From positions 12,834,001 to 12,898,000 of the forward strand of contig OX579637.1 in assembly GCA_951230915.1 (NCBI GenBank): a stretch of DNA of 64,000 nt. The letters run 5' to 3'. Positions 56,936 to 64,000 of this stretch are shown here, piece after piece. The notes beneath the pieces are model-generated. The model saw only the letters and a program-made list of their open reading frames with translations, did no database searches and had not been told where the DNA came from. The translations under genes and the position numbers were made by a program. This stretch comes from Antitrichia curtipendula. Its lineage: Eukaryota; Streptophyta; Bryopsida; Hypnales; Leucodontaceae. Within the stretch, counting starts at the first letter, position 1. Each line of letters begins with the position of its first letter.

Positions 56936-58537
56936 TTATGCCATTCCCAAAGTAACATGAACATGATCAATTTAATTTTTATGAAACGATTCTCTTCGCC
57001 TTATTCTCAGCTTCTACAATTTGTTTATTTCATACTTTCATGTGTGAGTTTCATGGGTTTACACATGTGGGGCCTAAAGTATCTGGGTTTTTTTTTCTAA
57101 TTTGTTCATAACATTCCTAATATGAGCATGATCAATTAAAAATCTAGTGAAGTAAGAGTCTTTGCCCTATTCGCAATTTCTACAATTTTTTTTTCTTTCA
57201 CATGATTGTGAATTTCATGGATTTACACTTGACTGTGGGCATTGAAGTACATAATCCTAATTTTTTTATATGTGCGAAGCTTTTCCAAAGCAACATGACA
57301 ATGATTAAACATAATTTAATGAATTCTAAGTCTTTTCTTTATTTGCAACTTCTAGAATTATTTTCTCTTAAACTTCCACTTATGATTTTTATGAGTTCTT
57401 AGGACTTGAGAGTCTAGAAGTGCGTTGCTAGAGTAATATTTTCACCTAAAGCATTTCCAAATATGAGCATGATTCAAAAAATTTCATAAAAGTGAAGTCT
57501 TTGCTCAATTTGTAACTTCTGCAATTTCATTTTTACAATTAATGCAAAGGGATTTACTACATGAAAATTTTGTAAATACTTGTAGGATTTAACAATTGAA
57601 AGAAATTCATTAAGGATGTACAAAAAAGTCCAAACCCTAAATCCTAAACCCATAACCCTAGAATTTGCGAAAAATTAATGTATGAAAAGTTTAAAACTCT
57701 AGAGTTTCAGGGTAGTGACGAGCGAGGAGGTCTGTTCACCTTGGACTTCTCAAAGGCAATTCCCACATTTGATGCTGCTAGAATAAGTCTAATTAAGAAT
57801 TAAATAATTAGCCCCCCTCCCTTTACGCCAAGTTGTGTTTGTTTGACTTTATTTCATAGAGAACAAATCTACAAAAGCATGCAGCTAACTAAATTCAGCG
57901 GATTACAATAATGCCAGCAGCTGTTTGTGTGTTGTTAACCGCGAATAGTAGTATACACATCTAAGTCCAAGTACATGCCCGCGACTTTATGGATGACGTG
58001 TGTGATTTTAAAAATTATGTACTCTGCTTCTTGCCCTCCCACCTCCGTCAAGAAGTTATCGGATTTAGCCCACGTCCGGATTCGGGTATTCTCTTTCACA
58101 TTCGCTAGACTCTACACCTCCGATCACAAGCTATCTTTGTTCGTGGGCACTTGTTTCAGCGTTGTTACTGAGAATCATTCATGTATTGTGCGTGTAGGGT
58201 GTTTGGTTACTTAGACGTTCAGTGCGATCTAAGGCGCTTGGGTTCTAAGTACGTCTACAATGACTTAGTAGTTTCTTTGTAGGATTTCCATTCCACCAGT
58301 TATTGTCCAGACGACAAGGATGTAGACTTCTGATCATGCGCATGATATGTTCATTGTAGTAGGTCGACGCTCTTATGTTGTGCGCAGATGGTTGGTTGTG
58401 AACGCATTAGATTGATTAATAGTTTTGCTATGCACAAAAGGAGTATGTGTGAATGTGGTCCCGATTTTATTGCCGTAAAATACGGAATGGAAAATGAGTG
58501 TTTCTTAATGCATTACCTCCGTAAAGCCCGGACACAT
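56936..58537. other. Spacer upstream of DUF7869-like gene, copy B
   Basis: AT-rich with telobox-like strings at 57630-57665. The plus strand is open at 57975-58214, product not recognised. No gene called. Confidence 0.3.
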
Positions 58538-59245
58538 ATAGGTCAAGGCGACTTGAATGGTATACAGAATAATGTATTCTATCAGTTCTTGATCTATTAA
58601 TTGGCACTGCACTCTTCACGTCGATCCGATCTAAACAGAAATGATATCCCCATTCAAAGTAACAAGATAACCTCATCGTTTTAGGTCGGTTCGATCTAAA
58701 ACGGAGAACACTAGTTGATTGGAAGATTTTTTTTAATTATCTCAAAAGTGGTCCATACTGACTTTCGTCTATAACCGTATATTATATTGTCTAAAATCAT
58801 TATTAGGTCAACTCGACCTAAATACTTTAATCTGGAAAAATGCCTGTCACATGTATTGAAACATACTTGAAGCACATAAAGTTGTGTTGTCATCTAAATT
58901 GGGATTGTAAATACTTTTGCTTTGAATGAATCCAGTGTAATAGATAAATTTGATTTAGGTCAAGTCAGCCTGATAGTAAAACTATTGAGATCTACAGATA
59001 GGAACTTTGTCGAGGAATTCTTGAACTTGTCTCGTTATCGAGAGTGTCATAGTCTAGTAATTTACTTCATTCCTGGATAATGACGTTCAGGTCGAGTTGA
59101 CCTAAGTACCAACGGTGAATATGGATAGACTAAATGCTAATACAGTCCTTCACTATATTACGTATGCATTGTACTTGTCACCGTTTTGGTATTTTCCTTC
59201 TTCAAGGTAGTTGCATATTGTGAACGTTAAGGTCGAGTCGACCTT
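58538..59245. repeat. Palindromes in 5' leader of DUF7869-like gene, copy B
   Basis: Palindromes at 58538-58557, 58617-58635, 58680-58700, 58802-58823, 58954-58973, 59086-59106 and 59227-59245. The last, TAAGGTCGAGTCGACCTTA, is perfect and has both outer arms changed relative to TTAGGTC...GACCTAA. Confidence 0.8.
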
Positions 59246-59340
59246 ATATTTGTCTTGTCAGTTTTAATTCTTTTACTTCAAGCACTTTACCTTGATTATG
59301 TTGACTTACCACCTATAATATTGATGTCTGTCTAGATGTG

Positions 59341-62215
59341 ATGGATTCCTCGGCAGACACAGTGGACATGGTGGATTCATCGGACGATGAGTACTATGCG
59401 CGAGCAGAGGAAGTCTTATTGTTGGAGTCGTCAGACGATGAACTCCAGAATGCGGATGGAATGAATGCTGACGTCCTAGATTGTGAAGGTCTTCCACGTA
59501 GGCTCTGGAATACTCGGGTTGTGACATTGTACAATGAAGCTGGCCTGCTTGTTGGTCAAGGTACCTGCCACAGTGTGAACTCTAACCTTGTCATTGGTGT
59601 CAATGGTCCTCTTGGAGACATTCATGTAGTAGTGCACATTTCCAAGACATTTTCTGAAGATGACTTGTCAAAAGAACAAGAGTGATCAATACTTCTTTGG
59701 CCTATTCATTTAGTCCATTGCCGTGCGGCCAGTCTACGTGATTATGAGGCTCGAGATAATTTCAATCGCCTCCAAGCGGCTCTCCTAAATCCACCGTCTT
59801 TGACGTCTGCGTGCCCGTATACACGTACCATCCGAAATCCGCCCCGGGAGAGTACTGCAAGAACGAAAGATCTATTCACTCAAGATTCCATCAACTTAGT
59901 GTCTAGCAAAGTATGTTGTCGGCAGAATTGTGTTCAGACATTCTCCAAAGACAAGATACGAGCCTTTTGTGAATGCATGTACCAGAATTCAACCTTCAAG
60001 CACAGAGCCTTCATGAAAATGGAAGTGCACAGACAAATCCATCTTGACAAGTATGGAAGAAGAATGGTAACAATTGAAGTGTGCATGCGAGCATGGATGC
60101 ATATTTCAAGGATCCCAGAATCCACCTTCTTCTGCTACCAAACGTACATGAAGGTCGGGCGGGAAGCGATGGAACACGGCAACAAAGGATTGGTGAAGCC
60201 AAGAAAGCACACTCAACAAGCTACTGCAACATTGAATTGCATCCTAGAGAAAGAGGCGGATCACATGCCATATCGTACAAAGACATTGAAGTTGGGGGAA
60301 AAGGTTGTATCCATGATTCTCTCCTCCACGTTCCAATGGAAGGGCAAAATGAAATAATTCAACGAAGCAAATGCTGCTTTTGGATTGAAGGAGGTCTCAA
60401 TTTTAAACTTGAGCAAGATTAGATGTTCAACGTTTCAACAGTATGAGGTGAAGAAACCAAGGGACAATTTGCACGATGCGCTACTTGTGACAAATTGCAA
60501 GAGCTTAGGAGGCGTACTCTTGCTAGCTCTGTCACTGTTTTGAAGTGGTCGCGGAGGTTGGACAAACATCTAGCAATTGCTTGTGCTCATTGAGAGCTGT
60601 ATTATGCAAACCGCTACCGATCACTTACTTCACCGCATGAGTGCTTCACAATCATGCATGACAAAATGGACCATGCAAAAACTGCTTGTCCAGTCTTCTC
60701 CCACAAGAGTAAAGATGTTGATGGTCTAGTGAAGTTGCATGTGTCTGTCACAAGCATGATTGTGCATAGTCATGGAGATGTGCGTTACGCACATTATGGA
60801 TTGGATCTATTCACAAAAGATTCAAACTACACCATTGGCTCCATGGCAAAGTTGTTGCAAGATTTGGAATTGCCTCCCAAGTCTTCTTCCCGACAATTGC
60901 TTGTGAGTTTGGGGTCCACCAATTTGTTTCGTGCAGTGTTGAAGGGAGTTGAGATGTGCAAAAATTCACTTCTTTCACCACCAATCAACTTAGTTCCAGC
61001 AATGCCTTTGTCCCCTATTCTCAATGTGCAAATGGACAACAGGTGACAACAAGAACAGATACCTTTTTCTGTTTTTGGTCTCTACTTGTTGCAAACAAGA
61101 TCTTTCGAGAAGCATATGTGAACTTCATGATTGTGGGTCATATGCACGATGATGTTGATGCGTTGTTTGGAAGATGGAGCACGGTCTTGAAGAAGGAGAA
61201 CTTTCCAACAATCCCGGCCCTCATGAAGTCCTTCATGGATGTGGAATTGATTCCTACTATCCCTCATCTCATAGAAGAGGTGCCTGATTTCAAGGGTTTC
61301 ATTGCTGGTAAATGGATGGACAGTGATGAGATTCTCATAGGACACACAAGACCACAATAAGTGAAGTTCTCTCTAGATTCGATGGATTGTCTAGTCATGA
61401 AGTACAAATTGAAGTGCACGGATGAAGATTGGTTGGGCAAGGATGGCAGAGGCTTTAAGTTGTGGAAAGAAGATGCTGAAGGGCAAAGTCAATTGCCGCG
61501 TGGTGTATCGTTGTCAGTTCCACGAAAGGCAATGAAAGGCGTGGAAGACATTGTGAAAGGTGTGTCTAGATTCGTAATGTACAGGGAGAATCTATGCAAT
61601 GCAGACGTCACTGGAGAATGTCGGAGACGCTACGAGCCTGTTGTGCGCTATTGGTATGGTGTGAAGGTTGCTTTGCAAGAGCTACTACTGTTGTCCATTG
61701 TCTTGAAAGACGGTTTTTGGCCAACTACTCGTGTACAAGCAACAGAAGCAGATCAATTAGACAAAGATGGCGAGGACCTTGAAGAATATGGTGTGGATGA
61801 TGCTTATGTTGGGCATTTGAGGGATTGCTCGCAACCATCATTCAGGGTGGCGTGGTATCTCTATGAAGGGTACTTTGTTGCAGTTCGACTTGCGGATGGT
61901 GAAAGTCAACCAGTTTGGATTGCCAAGGCGTTGTCCAATCCGAACTATAATCCTGAGAAGCCAAATTGCGTGCTCATTCAATACTTTTGTCCGACATCAA
62001 GGAATCAGGATGTTCGAGATTTCTATACAGGATGGGACAGCGAAAGAAGTTTATGTTGGAAGGTTGATGAAACTGAACCACCTCTTTGGAAGGAAACAAA
62101 TGCTTTGATGACAGCATGGAAGTCCCAGAACAGAAGAGGTACTTGCAAATGTAGGATCAAGATTCCTACAGCTCAAACTGAAGTCATCAACCAAAGCTTA
62201 GCTTCATATACTTGA
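59341..62215 (+). pseudogene. DUF7869-like putative DDE transposase, copy B
   Basis: Counterpart of 20659-23490. The acidic N-terminus is longer (SSDDEYYARAEE, ESSDDEL). It keeps MHDKMDHAKT and LNVQMDN; the third motif is GHMHDDVDALFGRW, with Thr replaced by Met. The C-terminal region has YFVAVRLADGESQPVWIAKA. In-frame stops occur at 59683, 60355, about 60591 and 61358. Two frameshifts, near 60470 and 61040, are present, the second from loss of bases in the MDNATGDNKNR codons. So this copy is more damaged than copy A. Where copy A has stops, this copy has Trp, Arg and Trp. An AG acceptor precedes the ATG. Confidence 0.8.
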
Positions 62216-62532
62216 CATTCTGGAATATTACCCTCAAATTAGTTATAGTATGTTAATTTCATATATTGGATATTTATTATTCTTTTGTCTTCATTTTTAT
62301 TTAGATATACCTACCATTACGTGTTTCTACATTCTCTTTTTTGGATATATTATATTATTTTACTTGCTTAATGTATGTCCAAAATGGATTTAGAAATGTA
62401 ATGCAATTGAGAAAAAGGGCAGCGGGTAGAACCACTCTTTAGTTTGTTAACATGTGAAGCACTTGTCACAATTTTGGATAGGGGGCCCGTTGGTTGTTAC
62501 AACTTTCCTGCCTGCAAAGCTCACTTAGCAGT

Positions 62533-62646
62533 ACCAAGTCATGTATCTCTTTCAGTCACTCATACAATTTCAACAGGAATCGAACTCGGACCGCCTGAAG
62601 GAGATGAATAGCTTCTCACAACCAAACGTTTAACTCATGACTTAGT
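62533..62646 (-). other. tRNA-like hairpin element with B-box-like T-arm, copy B
   Basis: Arms ACCAAGTCATG (62533-62543) and CATGACTTAGT (62636-62646) enclose a minus-strand GAGTTCGATTCC (62576-62587). It matches the structure at 23933-24045 in order, size and strand. Confidence 0.5.
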
Positions 62647-62832
62647 GTTCAACAATGGTTTTAGAATTCATTTATATGACCTTAAACAATAGCATAATCC
62701 AAACCTGATTGTATTTGGTGACAAAACTTTTATTTTAATGGAAATTACAATGTTATAATGAATAAATGTGGTGATTCTCAACCTGAATTGCCTACATTTA
62801 ATATTTGGATTTTAAACACCTAAATGGATAAT

Positions 62833-62881
62833 ATTATTTTGAGAGGTTCCCATCCTCTCAAAATAATGAATATAGCGTTTT
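62833..62881. repeat. Terminal hairpin and right end, copy B
   Basis: A perfect 14-bp stem, ATTATTTTGAGAGG with its complement (62833-62846 and 62854-62867), and a 7-nt loop, followed by GAATATAGCGTTTT. Copy A has the same arrangement at 24249-24290. Confidence 0.65.
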
Positions 62882-62889
62882 ATCCTTTT

Positions 62890-63770
62890 AGTGAAATCTA
62901 GATGGTAAAACCATGGAGGGGACTTTCTCCCCAAAGTCAAGGGTCTTTGTTTTGTGCGGCACTTTACCAGCTTTGTTGTCCACCAATAATCGAAGAGTGG
63001 TCGTTGCTTGTAAAGTATAGGTCCGAGGCTTCTTCATCCCTAGATTACCATGATGCTCTAGTTTGTCTTCCTTCTTGGCTTTCTCTTTGTATCTGTAAAA
63101 AGTAGCCTTGGATACTCCATAAATATGGCACCAAGCCATGGGACAAACTTCATGTTTTGGCAAGGTCATTATATCCCTCCCATTTTAGTCACAATGGATT
63201 TGCCATCTACATCAAGCAAACGAGACTTTCGAGTGTATACTCCTCCGTCAACATACATTATGGACCGAATGGCTTCAATCTGCCTACGTGAAAAGGGTTG
63301 TACACAATTCTTGGTGCAACACTCCTTGCTAGACACCTCAGCCACTAACTGCGGGGTGAAAAGGACATCTTTGGGAAGGAGGCTATTAGGCTCCTTCCTC
63401 TCACGCAAGCTTTTATAGGAACAAACTTCTATTTGTTTTTGCTGCTTGATCCCGTTCAGAGTGGATCTATAGAGATGTGCTTATTCATGATCATACAATC
63501 TAGCACCATTCAAGTAGACTCTCGAAATGGGCCAAAAGTGCATTGACCGCATCTACTCCGAAGGAACTTCTTCCTTGCATAAAGACTCTGCAATATGAAT
63601 AGTGACACGATTGTCACCAATAGGCTTCCTGTTCATGTCAATGACAAGATCCACATCTATGTTGTGACAAATTCTTTTAGCCACTTCCACCGACCCTTCA
63701 TTTTTGAGGATGACACACTTTGTATACCAAAAACCACGTGGTATTCCCTCGCAAGGTGCAACAGGGTTGC
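62890..63770 (-). pseudogene. DUF7869-like gene fragment, copy F
   Basis: A third, diverged copy, N-terminal third only. From 63770 downward it reads PCEGIPRGFWYTKCVILKNE, KPIGDNRVTIHIAESL, then VSSKECCTKNCVQPFSRRQI, then HEVCPMAWCHIYGVSKATFY and KVPSMVLPSRFH. These match IPRRLWNTSVVTLY, GDTHVAVHISKT, VSSKTCCSKNCVQLFLREKI and so on in copies A and B. Several stops. Homology ends at about 62890, next to the right end of copy B, as expected if copy B had inserted into it. Confidence 0.75.
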
Positions 63771-63830
63771 TAGCGTGTGAGCGTGTGAGCGTGTGAGCGT
63801 GAGCTTGTAAGCCTATGAGCTTGTGAGCGG
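63771..63830. repeat. GTGTGAGC microsatellite
   Basis: Short repeats of GTGTGAGC and GTGAGCTT with slight variation. Confidence 0.8.
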
Positions 63831-64000
63831 GAATTTTTTTTTGTATAAAAAATAGGTGATGGTCCTATGACCGTGGATTTATTATATATTTACATTCAAA
63901 ATTTTAAGAAATGTCAAGTCAATTTAATGAAGTTTGACGCGCTTATAAACGTATTTTGAAGATGTTCTTTGCATCAAAAAAATGTAGTCATTTTTGATAG
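63831..64000. other. AT-rich end of window
   Basis: No feature recognised. Confidence 0.4.

Larger units (their letters stand above)
29740..62881. mobile_element. Two-gene element copy B, split by the 18.3-kb insertion
   Basis: The same layout as copy A: a minus-strand ParB/methyltransferase/HAD-like gene (29740-32431 plus 50787-53176), a spacer with palindromes, minisatellite and 178-bp array, then a plus-strand DUF7869-like gene (59341-62215). Its left end is lost (truncated inside the HAD-like exon at about 29740). Its right end matches that of copy A, ending at about 62881 against copy F. Without the insertion it would be about 14.8 kb. Confidence 0.65.

Noticed and set aside
57630..57665. 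Interstitial telomere repeat (CCCTAAA-like strings)
   Set aside because: Only a few degenerate units (CCCTAAATCCTAAACCCATAACCC) with no array. At most telobox-like promoter motifs.
62833..62881. Helitron 3' end (hairpin near the terminus)
   Set aside because: No CTRR follows the hairpin at the end shared by copies A and B, no Rep/helicase is encoded, and an inverted match to the other end exists.

Overview
The window looks like nuclear DNA of a land plant, probably an early-diverging one (bryophyte, lycophyte or fern). The evidence is GT-AG introns, AT-rich intergenic DNA, and plant-type hAT (DUF659), Mutator-like (SWIM), CACTA-like and LTR elements. No bacterial operons, rRNA genes or confident tRNA genes are visible, and I see no ordinary single-copy host gene. 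The window is a nest of transposable elements of different ages. Almost all of their genes are broken by in-frame stops.

The main player is a repeated two-gene element present as four copies or fragments. One gene encodes a DUF7869-like protein (motifs MHDKMD, MDN..GDNKNR, GHTHDDID) that I suspect is a DDE-type transposase. The other, divergently transcribed, is a multi-exon gene. In order it encodes a novel N-terminal region, a ParB-like domain (INGQHSVTASK), a methyltransferase-like segment (VLSLFAG...VFAVGDSDES), a coiled coil, a Pro-rich region and an FCP1/HAD-phosphatase-like domain (VLDLNG). Copy A (about 6672-24290) has imperfect terminal inverted repeats and sits inside an older, plus-strand copy whose halves are E (5.5-6.6 kb) and C/D (24.9-28.85 kb). 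Copy B (about 29740-62881) is inserted at, or abuts, a fourth copy F (62.9-63.8 kb, minus strand).

Copy B is split by an 18.3-kb Mutator-like element (32444-50774), flanked by a 12-bp target duplication that falls inside the coding sequence. This element carries a SWIM-type MULE transposase (34063-37851, minus). Divergent from it is a second, unrelated-looking gene that again combines a ParB-like motif, a coiled coil and a methyltransferase-like C-terminus (39542-48633, plus). A 1.84-kb solo LTR interrupts one of its exons and a 224-bp satellite array lies in a probable intron. So two different DNA transposons each pair a transposase with a ParB/methyltransferase-like gene.

The most unusual signal is a set of more than 40 short (about 19 bp) palindromes confined to introns, UTRs and intergenic DNA of the two-gene element. 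Copies A and B use variants of TTAGGTCGA-N-TCGACCTAA. The older copy E/C uses TTATCCTCAA-N-TTGAGGATAA. Homologous introns carry the palindromes in the same number, and the two arms often change together.

Other contents are a hAT pseudogene (93-2676), a 365-bp foldback element (3721-4085), a CACTA-type MITE with 3-bp target duplication (27422-27605), several minisatellites, homologous 178-bp tandem arrays in A and B, and a conserved tRNA-like hairpin downstream of both DUF7869-like genes.
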